A stretch of 64,000 nt of DNA from Falsiroseomonas selenitidurans (GTDB taxonomy: Bacteria > Pseudomonadota > Alphaproteobacteria > Acetobacterales > Acetobacteraceae). The notes under the pieces are model-generated. The model had not been told where the DNA came from. It saw nothing but the letters and a program-made list of their open reading frames with translations, and ran no database searches. Location: positions 20,345-84,344 of the forward strand of contig NZ_JAAVNE010000023.1 of the NCBI RefSeq assembly GCF_012103215.1, written 5' to 3'. Shown here piece by piece: positions 7,694 through 15,886 of this stretch. Within the stretch, counting starts at the first letter, position 1. Every line of letters starts with the position of its first letter. A program made the position numbers and the translations under genes.

Positions 7694-8682
7694 TCCGTGG
7701 CCTCGCTCGGCAGGTGGCGCTCCACGATGTACAGCGGCCGGCGCTTGGTCTCGTTGAACACCCGCCCGAGATACTCGCCGATGATGCCCAGCGTCATCAG
7801 CTGCACCCCGCCGAGGAACAGCACCACCGCCATCAGGCTGGGGTAGCCTGCCACCGGGTTGCCCCACAGGATGGTGCGGATGATGAGCTGGATGCCGTAG
7901 ATCGCCGCGCCGAAGGCGGTGGCCAGGCCGAGATAGGTGGCAACCTTCAGGGGCCCGACGGTGAAGGCGGTGATGCCCTCCAGCGAGAGGTTCCACAGCC
8001 GCCAGTAGTTCCACTTGGTCTCCCCGGCCGCGCGCGGCGCGCGGTCATAGGGCACGGGGATGCTGGGGAAGCCCACCCAGGCGAACAGCCCCTTCATGAA
8101 GCGGTGCTGTTCGCGCAGCGCCAGCAGCGCATCCAGGGCGCGCCGGCTCATCAGCCGGAAGTCCCCGGTATCGGCCGGCAGGTCCACCTTGCCGCCGATG
8201 CGCTGCATCACCCGGTAGAAGCCGGCGGCGGTGGCCTTCTTCAGCCAGGTCTCGCCTTCCCGCGCCCGGCGGCGGGCATAGGCGACGTCGTAGCCCTGGC
8301 GCCAGGCCGCGACGAGGTCCGGGATCACCTCCGGCGGGTCCTGCAGGTCGGCGTCGATCACCACCACCGCCTGGTCCGCCGCCGCATGGTCCAGCCCCGC
8401 GGTCAGCGCGATCTCCTTGCCGAAATTGCGGCTGAGATTGACCAGCGACACGCGCGGGTCCTGCGCCCGCAGCGCCAGCATCACGCCCAGCGTGCCGTCG
8501 CGGGAGCCATCATTCACATAGACCACCTCGAAGGGCAGGCCGATCGCTTCCATCACCGGCACCAGCCGGGCGTGGAAGGCGGGCAGCACCGCTTCCTCGT
8601 CGAAGGCGGGAACGACGACGGACAGCGCCGGGCGGGCGGCGTGGACCGGCAGGGCAGGGCGGGCGGCGAGCTGGGTGGACAT
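7672..8682 (-). CDS. DPM/GtrB-type polyprenyl-phosphate glycosyltransferase
   Basis: A 336-residue family 2 enzyme that transfers a sugar to a polyprenyl phosphate. It has SVVVPAFDEEAVL, VNDGSRDGT, the metal-binding DADLQDPPEVI and the GDFRLMSRRAL segment typical of GtrB, ArnC and dolichol-phosphate mannosyltransferases. Two C-terminal transmembrane helices (about 230-255 and 265-290) match GtrB topology. The start MSTQLAARP at 8682 is the most downstream Met before the conserved core. Its 3' end overlaps the convergent DUF6311-like gene by 22 nt, suggesting a functional pair in which it supplies lipid-linked sugar. Confidence 0.9.
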   Translation of the reverse strand: MSTQLAARPALPVHAARPALSVVVPAFDEEAVLPAFHARLVPVMEAIGLPFEVVYVNDGSRDGTLGVMLALRAQDPRVSLVNLSRNFGKEIALTAGLDHAAADQAVVVIDADLQDPPEVIPDLVAAWRQGYDVAYARRRAREGETWLKKATAAGFYRVMQRIGGKVDLPADTGDFRLMSRRALDALLALREQHRFMKGLFAWVGFPSIPVPYDRAPRAAGETKWNYWRLWNLSLEGITAFTVGPLKVATYLGLATAFGAAIYGIQLIIRTILWGNPVAGYPSLMAVVLFLGGVQLMTLGIIGEYLGRVFNETKRRPLYIVERHLPSEATDQRQARS

Positions 8683-8730
8683 GGCGCGCAGCCTGCCACC
8701 CGCTTGCGGCAATTCGGGGGCGGTCGAAGG

Positions 8731-8772
8731 GCCGCGGTTGAAGTGCCGCGGTTGAAGTGCCGCGGTTGACCG
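8731..8772. repeat. Tandem 14-bp repeat, about three units
   Basis: GCCGCGGTTGAAGT occurs at 8731-8744 and 8745-8758, and a third unit at 8759-8772 diverges in its last three bases. It sits between the divergent starts of the GtrB-like and MarR genes, 4 nt before the latter. It could hold regulator-binding sites or be a slippage product. Confidence 0.75.
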
Positions 8773-8776
8773 GCCG

Positions 8777-9253
8777 ATGCATCCTGCGATCCTGGCCACG
8801 ATGTCCGAGCCGGCGACCATCCGCGACCTGCTGTCCTACCGCATCCACCGCCTGGCCAATGCGCTGAGCCGGGGCGCGGCGCGGCGCTACCGCGCCGAAT
8901 TCGACGTCAGCCTGATGGAATGGCGCATCCTGGCGCTGCTGGGCGGCTTCGCGCCGCTCACGCTGGGCGACCTGGCGCGCGAATCCGGCCTGGACAAGGC
9001 GCAGGCCAGCCGGGCGGTGAAGGCGCTGGTGGCGCGCGGGCTGGTGGAGCGCGCCGCCGGCGCCGCGGATGCACGGGCGGTGGCGCTGCGCCTGTCGCCG
9101 GAAGGCGCGCGGGTGCAGGCCGGGCTGATGCGGGCCGCCCGCGCCCGCGATGCCGCCTTCCGCGCCGCCCTGCCGGCGGAAACCCTGGCGGTGCTGGAAG
9201 ATGCCATCCGCCTGCTGCAGGCCGAGGCCCGCCGCCAGACCCCGAAGGAATAG
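8777..9253 (+). CDS. MarR-family transcriptional regulator
   Basis: A winged-helix regulator of 158 residues, or 150 if it starts at the second Met at 8801. The core reads LMEWRILALLGGFAPLTLGD, LARESGLDKAQASRAVKALV (recognition helix) and LVERAAGAADARAVALRLSP (wing), the standard MarR pattern. It lies 6 nt upstream of the cyclase-family hydrolase and is probably cotranscribed with and controls it. No ligand-specific feature is visible. Confidence 0.88.
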   Translation: MHPAILATMSEPATIRDLLSYRIHRLANALSRGAARRYRAEFDVSLMEWRILALLGGFAPLTLGDLARESGLDKAQASRAVKALVARGLVERAAGAADARAVALRLSPEGARVQAGLMRAARARDAAFRAALPAETLAVLEDAIRLLQAEARRQTPKE

Positions 9254-9259
9254 GAAGCC

Positions 9260-9949
9260 ATGGAACTCATCGACCTCTCGCGCGAGATCTTCCACCGCAC
9301 CCAGACCCACCCCAGCCACCCGCCGGTGGTGATGACGGTGTGGAACGACCATGCGGAGAAGAAGGTTGCCGGCGCCACCACCTTCAGCAGCAAGGCGCTG
9401 TCGCTGGCGATGAGCGACCATGCCGGCACGCATGTGGACGCGCCGGTGCATTTCGACCCGCGCCCCGGCGCGGCCTCCATCGACCAGGTGCCGCTGGAGA
9501 AATTCTACACCGAGGCGATCTGCCTCGACCTGTCGCATGTGCCGCTGAAGCACGCCATCACGGTGCCGGAGATGGAGGCGGCGCTGGCGGCCTCGGGGCA
9601 GGCGATCCGGCCGGGCGACACGGTGCTGATCCATATGGGGGTGAACGCCCGGCTGCTGGGCAAGCCCGGCTACCTGCACGACTTCCCCGGCCTCGCCATC
9701 CCCAGCGTGCACTGGCTGGCGGACCAGGGCATCGGCATGTTCGGGGTGGAGGCTATCAGCCCGGCCCCGGAGGGGGAGCTGAACTTCCAGGCGCACATGG
9801 CCTGCGCCGAACGCGGCATCACCCACATCGAATGCCTGGCGAATCTGGAGGCCCTGGTGGGTCGCGGCCGCTTCCGCTTCATCGGCTTCCCGCTGAAGAT
9901 CCGGGGTGGCACCGCGAGCCCGATCCGCGCCGTGGCGCTGTTCGCCTAG
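9260..9949 (+). CDS. Cyclase-family metal-dependent hydrolase
   Basis: A 229-residue member of the cyclase/kynurenine-formamidase-like superfamily. The metal-binding signature HxGTHxDxPxHF is present as HAGTHVDAPVHF near residues 54-65. The family also covers isatin hydrolase and other cyclic amide or ester hydrolases, so substrate is open. Context does not favour tryptophan catabolism, since no kynurenine genes are near. A good start sits 6 nt after the MarR stop with a GGAA motif upstream. The gene ends one base before a long palindromic element. Confidence 0.85.
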   Translation: MELIDLSREIFHRTQTHPSHPPVVMTVWNDHAEKKVAGATTFSSKALSLAMSDHAGTHVDAPVHFDPRPGAASIDQVPLEKFYTEAICLDLSHVPLKHAITVPEMEAALAASGQAIRPGDTVLIHMGVNARLLGKPGYLHDFPGLAIPSVHWLADQGIGMFGVEAISPAPEGELNFQAHMACAERGITHIECLANLEALVGRGRFRFIGFPLKIRGGTASPIRAVALFA

Positions 9950-9950
9950 G

Positions 9951-10052
9951 GCATTTTCAAGCCTTGCGGCTTCGCAAGGCGACTCGGAAAATGCGTCGAA
10001 ACAAAAAGCTGGAGCCGTTTCACCGTCTTCGCTTGCGGTGAGGCGGCTCCAG
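9951..10052. repeat. Compound palindromic intergenic element (two nested hairpins)
   Basis: The first half is GCATTTTC (9951-9958) paired with GAAAATGC (9987-9994), enclosing GCCTTGCG / CGCAAGGC with a 4-nt loop (9961-9980). After an A-rich linker, the second half is CTGGAGCCG (10009-10017) paired with CGGCTCCAG (10044-10052), with an inner stem TCACCG / CGGTGA. It resembles the mobile palindromic intergenic repeats of alphaproteobacteria and could also terminate the MarR-cyclase transcript. Confidence 0.8.
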
Positions 10053-10206
10053 GGCGGCGTTCGCCCCGCACCCGGGCGCCCGGTGGCCGCGTTACCATGC
10101 GATGGCGTTTGCGCCGGCGTCGTGACGGGCGCTTCGCCTCGGCCGGCGGGACATGCCATACAGCGCCCGACGCGGCTTCCCTTGAGCCTCCGAGGAGGAC
10201 GAGAGC

Positions 10207-10701
10207 ATGTTCTTGCCTGGACAGATGGTATGGCATCGCGACGGCCAGCGCAGCGGCAAGGTGCTGGAATGCGAGGGCGGGCGCGTCTTCATCGAGCAGG
10301 AGAACGGCGCCGAACTCGACTTCCCCGAGCGCGACCTGACGGCCTCGCCGCCGGCCTCCGCCAGGCCCGCCGGCACTCCGGCGGCGTCGGCCGGACGCGG
10401 CGGCGGCGCCGCTGCCTATGTCATGCCGGAGCACATCCTGATCACCGCCGACATCACGCCGGAGCATGTCCGGGTGCTGGGCCTGGTGCCGCAGCGCACG
10501 CTGCAGGCGGTCGCCGCGTTGTATGAGCGGCGGCCGGGCCGGCGCAAATTCAGCGCCCTCGACGTCGCCGGCAAGCTGAACGTCATCACCGAGATCACCG
10601 CGGTGCCCTACCGCACCATGCGCGACTACAGCGACCGGCCCGGGGAACTTGGCCTGCTGATGGGCAAGGGCCTGGCGGACAGCCAGAAGGCCGCGGGCTG
10701 A
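10207..10701 (+). CDS. DUF3553-like domain protein of unknown function
   Basis: A 164-residue soluble protein. The first 45 residues (FLPGQMVWHRDGQRSGKVLE, then a strand-rich stretch) resemble the small beta-fold DUF3553 domain also found at the end of some helicases. An Ala/Pro/Gly linker follows (about 48-75). The C-terminal half (about 76-155) looks alpha-helical and is not recognised; it ends with YSDRPGELGLLMGKGLADS. A strong RBS (GAGGAGGACGAG) precedes ATG 10207. A hairpin follows the stop. A nucleic-acid-binding role would be guesswork. Confidence 0.7.
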   Translation: MFLPGQMVWHRDGQRSGKVLECEGGRVFIEQENGAELDFPERDLTASPPASARPAGTPAASAGRGGGAAAYVMPEHILITADITPEHVRVLGLVPQRTLQAVAALYERRPGRRKFSALDVAGKLNVITEITAVPYRTMRDYSDRPGELGLLMGKGLADSQKAAG

Positions 10702-10715
10702 AAGCCCAGCGGCGC

Positions 10716-10737
10716 GGCCGGGCGGCTCCGCCCGGCC
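10716..10737 (+). terminator. Hairpin terminator after the DUF3553-like gene
   Basis: A perfect 10-bp stem, GGCCGGGCGG / CCGCCCGGCC with a 2-nt loop, starts 15 nt after the stop and is followed by CTT. It separates this gene from the tRNA. Confidence 0.6.
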
Positions 10738-10813
10738 CTTGCCGCCGCCGCATGCAGGGGGTTGCGGCGCCCCCGGCGAACCGCTAGGAACCGGCACGCT
10801 TCGACGACGGCGC

Positions 10814-10888
<75 letters not shown>

Positions 10889-10942
10889 CCGCCCGGACCG
10901 CTGGTCCGTCACCCCTCCTTCCAAGGTCACTGCCTGGCGGCT

Positions 10943-13708
10943 TCACGCTGGTGCCTCCAGCGCTTCCCGCACCTTGGTCGCCAGCTGGTTGCGGCGATAG
11001 GGCTTGGGCAGGATGGGCAGGGCCGGGCCGCGGCCGGGGATCTCCGGCTGGCTGTAGCCGCTGGTCAGCAGCACCCGCAGCGTCGGCCGCAGCGTCCGCG
11101 CCAGCACCGCCAGCTGCGCGCCATTCATGCCGTCCGGCATCACGATGTCGGTGAACAGCAGGTCGTATTCGCCATCCTGGCGCAGCAGCCGCAGCGCTTC
11201 CTGTGCCGTGCCGGCTTCCGTCACGCGGTAGCCCAGGTCGCGCAGCAGGGTGGCGACATGGTCGCGCACCGGCAGGTCGTCCTCCACCACCAGCAGTCGT
11301 TCGGTGCCGCCGCGCGGCGCCTCCGTCGGCGCGGGCGGCGGCGCCGGCACGCCGTGCAGCGCGATGGGCAGGTAGATGGACACCGCCGTGCCCGCCCCGG
11401 GGGCGGAGCGAATGGTGACCTGCCCGCCGGACTGCTTGATGAAGCCATAGACCATGGAAAGGCCGAGCCCGCTGCCCTGGCCGACCTCCTTCGTCGTGAA
11501 GAAGGGCTCGAAGGCCCGCGCCGCAACCTCCGGCGGCATGCCGTGCCCGGTATCGGTGACGCGGATCAGCACATAGCGGCCGGGCGCCACATCCTCCTCC
11601 GCCGCCGCCGCGTCCAGCGCCACGGTGGCGGTCTCGATGCGCAGCTGGCCGCCCTCCGGCATCGCGTCGCGCGCATTGATGCAGAGGTTCAGCACCGCGG
11701 TCTCCAGCTGCGGCGCGTCGATCAGGGCCGGCGCCAGGCCGGGCTCCGCGCGCAGCGTGAAGTCGACCTGCTCGCCCAGCGTCCGCCGCAGCATCTGCGC
11801 CAGCCCGCCGAGCAGCGCATTCACATCGACCGGCTTCGGGTCCAGCGCCTGGCGGCGGGAGAAGGCGAGCAGCCGGCTGGTCAGCGCCGCGGCGCGGTCG
11901 GCGGCGGCCATGTTCATCTCCGCCATCTGGCGCAGCTCGCTGTCCGGCTCCAGCCCCTGCACCAGCATCTCCGCATTGCCGAGGATGACGGTGAGCAGGT
12001 TGTTGAAGTCGTGCGCGACGCCGCCGGTGAGCTGGCCGATGGCTTCCAGCCGCTGCGCCTGGCGCAGCTTCTGTTCCAGCTCCAGCCGCTGGGTGATGTC
12101 GGTGTGGACGGCCAGGATGGCGCGCGGCCCGTCGCCATGGCCCATCATGGTCCAGTTGGCCTCCACCACCAGGCGCGTGCCGTCCTTGCGCCGGTGGCGC
12201 AGCTGGCCGCGCCAATGGCCCTCGCTCAGCACGGCCTGCATGGCCGCCGGCCCGTTCTCCGGCATGTCGTCGATGCGCTCGCAGGCCGGCTGGCCCAGCA
12301 TCTCGGCCGCGGTCCAGCCGTACAGCCGTTCCGCGCTGCGGTTCCAGTAGAGCGTGGTGCGGTCCGTGCCGATCACCAGGATCGCGTCCTGCACCAGGTC
12401 CAGCAGCGCCGCCTGCTGTTCCAGCTGCGCCTGGTGCCGGCGACGATCGGTGATCTCGCGCTCCACCGCGACCCAGTGGGTGATCCGGCCGCGGGCCTCC
12501 TGCACCGGGACCATGTCCATCTCGATCCAGAACGCCTCGCCGGTGCGGGTGTAGTTCAGCAGCTCGGCATGCACCGGCTGGCCGGCCTGCAGCGCCCGGC
12601 GGACGCGGTCCAGTTCCGCCCGCTGGGTCTTCGGGCCCTGCAGCAGGCGCGGGCTGCGGCCCAGCACCTCGGCCGCGCTGTAGCCGGTGCGGCGGGTGAA
12701 GGCCTCGTTGACGAAGACGATGCGCGGCCCCGGCTCGTCCAGCAGGTCGGCATCGGTCACCAGCACGATGTGGTTGAGCTGCGCGATGCAGGCTTCGAGC
12801 AGCTGCTGCCAGGCGGCGCGCCGGCGCCGCTCGGTGATGTCGTGCAGCACCACCGTCACGCCCTCGGCGGCGGGATAGGCGCGCATCTCCAGCCATTGCC
12901 CGGTGCCGCGCAGCTCCGCCTCGCCACCGGCCATGGCGCGGCCGGTGGCGGCGTCGGCGAGCCAGCCGCCGAAGGGCTCGCCCGGCCCGAAGCCGGGCTG
13001 CGCCGCGGCGGGCTGGCCCAGCAGCGCCCGCGCATCCTGGCCCAGCAGCCGCGCCGCCGGATGGTTCACGTGGCTGAAGCGGCCGTGCTGGTCCAGGGTG
13101 AAGAAGGCGTCGGAGATCGAGGCGACGGTGGCGGCCAGCCGTGCGGCCAGGCGGCGATTCGATTCCTCCGCCGCCAGCCGCTCGGAGATGTCCTCAACGA
13201 TCGCGATCAGCCCTTCCAGCGCGCCAGTGCCGTCGCGCAGGGCGGAGACGCTGACACGCGTCCACAGCCGGCGGCCGTCGCGCCGGATGAAGCGCTTCTC
13301 GATGACGAAGCCGCTGCGCTCACCCCGCGCCACGGCGCTGGCCAGCGCCCGGCAGGCCGGCACGTCGCGCGGTTCCGACAGGGCCAGGAAATCGTCCCGC
13401 GGCAGGGTTTCCGGCGTGTAGCCCAGCATGGCGCAGAAGGCGGGGTTGGCCTCGCGCACCTGGTTCGACGGCCCGGTGCTGACGATGCCGACGGCGGCAT
13501 TGTGGAAGATGCCCTGGAAGGTGGCCGCGGCGCGCAGCACGTGCTCCTGTGCGCCGGGCATCAGGTGACGGCGGCCGAAGGGATCGATCAGCGCATCCAC
13601 CTGGCCGCCCGCCAGGTCCTGCAGCCGCGCCTGGGTGACGTGCAGCGTGCGCAGCAGGTCGAGAAGTTCGGCGCGCTCGGGCTCGGCGGCGTGCAGGCCC
13701 GGCTTCAT
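10943..13708 (-). CDS. Hybrid sensor histidine kinase with four PAS domains and a C-terminal receiver
   Basis: A soluble 921-residue hybrid kinase without membrane segments. PAS domains lie near residues 62-180, 190-295, 300-422 and 430-543. A HisKA helix has His566 (GGVAHDFNNLL), followed by an HATPase domain (NARDAMPEGG, DTGHGMPPEV, GLGLSMVYGF). A receiver covers 804-921 with phospho-acceptor Asp854 and Lys99 of the domain in LPKPY. PAS3 resembles a LOV domain (GRSPRLLQG) but has Pro353 where the flavin-binding Cys would be. It is 90 nt downstream of kaiB in the same orientation, so it is the likely signalling partner of KaiBC. Confidence 0.93.
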   Translation of the reverse strand: MKPGLHAAEPERAELLDLLRTLHVTQARLQDLAGGQVDALIDPFGRRHLMPGAQEHVLRAAATFQGIFHNAAVGIVSTGPSNQVREANPAFCAMLGYTPETLPRDDFLALSEPRDVPACRALASAVARGERSGFVIEKRFIRRDGRRLWTRVSVSALRDGTGALEGLIAIVEDISERLAAEESNRRLAARLAATVASISDAFFTLDQHGRFSHVNHPAARLLGQDARALLGQPAAAQPGFGPGEPFGGWLADAATGRAMAGGEAELRGTGQWLEMRAYPAAEGVTVVLHDITERRRRAAWQQLLEACIAQLNHIVLVTDADLLDEPGPRIVFVNEAFTRRTGYSAAEVLGRSPRLLQGPKTQRAELDRVRRALQAGQPVHAELLNYTRTGEAFWIEMDMVPVQEARGRITHWVAVEREITDRRRHQAQLEQQAALLDLVQDAILVIGTDRTTLYWNRSAERLYGWTAAEMLGQPACERIDDMPENGPAAMQAVLSEGHWRGQLRHRRKDGTRLVVEANWTMMGHGDGPRAILAVHTDITQRLELEQKLRQAQRLEAIGQLTGGVAHDFNNLLTVILGNAEMLVQGLEPDSELRQMAEMNMAAADRAAALTSRLLAFSRRQALDPKPVDVNALLGGLAQMLRRTLGEQVDFTLRAEPGLAPALIDAPQLETAVLNLCINARDAMPEGGQLRIETATVALDAAAAEEDVAPGRYVLIRVTDTGHGMPPEVAARAFEPFFTTKEVGQGSGLGLSMVYGFIKQSGGQVTIRSAPGAGTAVSIYLPIALHGVPAPPPAPTEAPRGGTERLLVVEDDLPVRDHVATLLRDLGYRVTEAGTAQEALRLLRQDGEYDLLFTDIVMPDGMNGAQLAVLARTLRPTLRVLLTSGYSQPEIPGRGPALPILPKPYRRNQLATKVREALEAPA

Positions 13709-13798
13709 GGCCGGCTGCGGCCCGCAGCAGGGGCGCGACCGGCGGTGCCGGAACTGGCGGGGCGGCGGGTCTGCGTCACGGCGTGATGGGTCCTCTCG

Positions 13799-14077
13799 TC
13801 ACGGCGGGACGACACCCAGCGTCGCCAGCAGGGCCGCATGGTCGCCGAGGTCCCCCACCACGGCGCGCGGCCCCTCGGCATCCAGGATGAGGAGTTGCGG
13901 CGTCAGCAGGATTCCGTCGGCAAGCGCCCGCGCCGGCTGCGCGAAGACGTCCACCGTCTCGACCTCCCAATCCCGGCCATGTGCGGCGCGGATATGGGCG
14001 AGGTTGGCGCGGGCGCGGCGCGAATTGGGGCTGGCGCCGGCGACGTAGAGGCGCAGCCGCAGCATGGTGTCAGGCAT
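13799..14077 (-). CDS. kaiB: KaiB-family protein
   Basis: A 92-residue thioredoxin-like protein. LRLYVAGASPNSRRARANL and VDVFAQPARALADGILLTPQ match the KaiB core, where the fold-switching protein binds the KaiC CI ring. I chose ATG 14077 (MPDTMLRL), which overlaps the kaiC stop by 8 nt; ATG 14065 is possible. The thioredoxin CxxC is absent, as expected for KaiB. It is translated from the kaiC mRNA and lies just before the hybrid kinase. There is no kaiA, as in other proteobacterial KaiBC systems, whose role is stress or timing rather than a proven clock. Confidence 0.9.
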   Translation of the reverse strand: MPDTMLRLRLYVAGASPNSRRARANLAHIRAAHGRDWEVETVDVFAQPARALADGILLTPQLLILDAEGPRAVVGDLGDHAALLATLGVVPP

Positions 14078-15764
14078 CCGGCGGGTCCTGTGCGTCGCCC
14101 ATGCGACGCAGATGCAGTTCGGACCGGCCACGCGCCGCCTGCGCCAGGCTGGCGCGACCGGCCTCGCGGATCGCGTTCCACTCCGCCTGCTTCAGTTCCA
14201 GCTGGCGGTGCAGCAGCGACAGCCTGCCCTCGATCTCCGCCCTCTCCGCCTCCAGCCGCAGGCGCTGCAATTCCGCTTCGGCGGCGGCGGCGCTGGCACG
14301 GTTCCGCGCCGCATTCTCCTGCTCCCAGCGCAGCGTGCCCATCATGACTTCCCCATCCGCGAGGTAGACCTCGTCCAGGGTGACACCGTTGCCCGACAGC
14401 AGCAATTCGCGGACCTGGTTCGAATGGCCGGTGCCGCGCGACTTGATGATGGTCAGGGCGCGGTTCCGTTCGCCGCCGCGCGCCAGGTAGCTCAGGTGGA
14501 TCCAGGTATCGGCGATGGTGGAGACCTGCAGCGGCGTGCCCTCCTGCTCCGGATGCAGATGCGCCATCAGGCTTGTGCAGAGCAGGGTGATGCCCGCCGC
14601 CTTCGCCCAGTCGATCAGGCGCTCGGCGACGCTGTGCGAATAGGCGGCGTTGCCGTCCTGCGCCAGCGCCGAGAGCGGGTCGATCACCAGGCAGCGCGCG
14701 CCCTGTTCATGCGCCGCGGCGCGGATGCGCAGCAGGTGGCCTTCCGCGCTGCCATGGACCGAGCGCGCGGCGAGAATGCGCAGCATGCCGCTGCGCTGGT
14801 GCGTCGCCAGGTCGATCGCCACCGAAGCGAGGTTGCGCTCCACCTCCTCGGCCCGCGAATCAAAGCTGACGAACAGCGTCGGCTCCCCGCGCTGGCAGGC
14901 GGCTTCGGCGAAGGCGCCGCTCAGCGTCGTCTTCGCCGTGCCGGGGGCGCCGCTGATCAGGATGCTGGCGCCGCGGTGGTAGCCGCCTTCCAGCATGGCA
15001 TCGAGGCGCTGCACGCCGCTGCCGACACGTTCCTGCGGCGCCGGCCCGCCGGCGTCGCGTTCGCCGCCGGCGAAGGCCACCTCGATTCCTGCCGCGCCGA
15101 TCAGCAGCGGCGCCTGGTTCTCGGCGAAGCCGGAGCCCCGGTACTTCAGCACGCGCAGGCTGCGCTGGGAGACGCCGCCGATCAGCTCGTGCCGCAGGCT
15201 GATGGCGCAATCCGCCATGAACTGCAGGAAGCCCAGCCCGTCCGGGTCCGCGGCCATGTCCGGCGCCGCGGCGGATTTGGCGGTGACGATGGCGGTCATG
15301 CCGCGGGCGCGCAGCCAGTGGTTCAAGCGGTGCAGTTCCCGGCGCCGCGCCGTCGCGTCCGGCAGCAGCGCCAGCATCACGTCGAGCGCGTCGAACACCA
15401 CGCGTCGCGCGCCGGTCTCCTCCGCCATGGCCCCGATCGCGGCGAGCAGCCCGCCGAGGTCGAAGCTGCCCGCCTGCACCAGGTCCGGGTCCGGCTGCGC
15501 GTCCAGGAAGAAGGTGGCGTCGTGCCAGGCGGGGCCGGCCCAGGCGAAGCCGGCGCAATTCTCGCGGATGCGGTCGGGCGCTTCCTCGAAGGCAACGAAG
15601 ATCGCCCGCTCGGCAGCGTGGATGGCGCCATGCGCCAGCACCTGCAGGGCAAGCAGCGTCTTGCCCGCGCCCGGGCCACCATCCAGCAGCGTGATCCGCC
15701 CGGTGGGAAGGCCGCCACGGGTGATCTCGTCCAGTCCGCTGATCCCGGTCGCTGCTTTCGCCAT
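14070..15764 (-). CDS. kaiC: KaiC-family double-ATPase/autokinase
   Basis: 564 residues with two RecA-like domains. CI has Walker A GGPGAGKT (29-36) and the catalytic Glu pair 60-61 (VAFEEAP). CII has Walker A GAPGTAKT (272-279, Ala in place of the second Gly), and the equivalent of the Glu pair reads Phe301-Asp302. The phosphorylation strand QVSTIADT keeps Ser415-Thr416, matching cyanobacterial S431/T432. Residues about 485-550 form an added Ala/Glu/Leu-rich coiled coil. ATG 15764 follows the RBS AAGGGGGG. kaiB overlaps its 3' end. Autokinase activity is plausible but the altered CII base residue could slow it. Confidence 0.93.
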   Translation of the reverse strand: MAKAATGISGLDEITRGGLPTGRITLLDGGPGAGKTLLALQVLAHGAIHAAERAIFVAFEEAPDRIRENCAGFAWAGPAWHDATFFLDAQPDPDLVQAGSFDLGGLLAAIGAMAEETGARRVVFDALDVMLALLPDATARRRELHRLNHWLRARGMTAIVTAKSAAAPDMAADPDGLGFLQFMADCAISLRHELIGGVSQRSLRVLKYRGSGFAENQAPLLIGAAGIEVAFAGGERDAGGPAPQERVGSGVQRLDAMLEGGYHRGASILISGAPGTAKTTLSGAFAEAACQRGEPTLFVSFDSRAEEVERNLASVAIDLATHQRSGMLRILAARSVHGSAEGHLLRIRAAAHEQGARCLVIDPLSALAQDGNAAYSHSVAERLIDWAKAAGITLLCTSLMAHLHPEQEGTPLQVSTIADTWIHLSYLARGGERNRALTIIKSRGTGHSNQVRELLLSGNGVTLDEVYLADGEVMMGTLRWEQENAARNRASAAAAEAELQRLRLEAERAEIEGRLSLLHRQLELKQAEWNAIREAGRASLAQAARGRSELHLRRMGDAQDPPDA

Positions 15765-15886
15765 GGCCGTCCCCCCTTGTCGCCCTGCCGAGACCGGGCA
15801 CCCTGCCGGGACTGGGTACTCCGCCGGCACCGAAGGGGGAAAGCCCGCGGCCGCGCGGCGGGGCCAGCCGCCTTGCGTGATGACGC

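Noticed and set aside
5969..8014. Long minus-strand open frame opposite the DUF6311-like protein
   Set aside because: It is composed of Gln/Arg/Gly-rich low-complexity sequence, whereas the plus strand encodes well-formed membrane helices.
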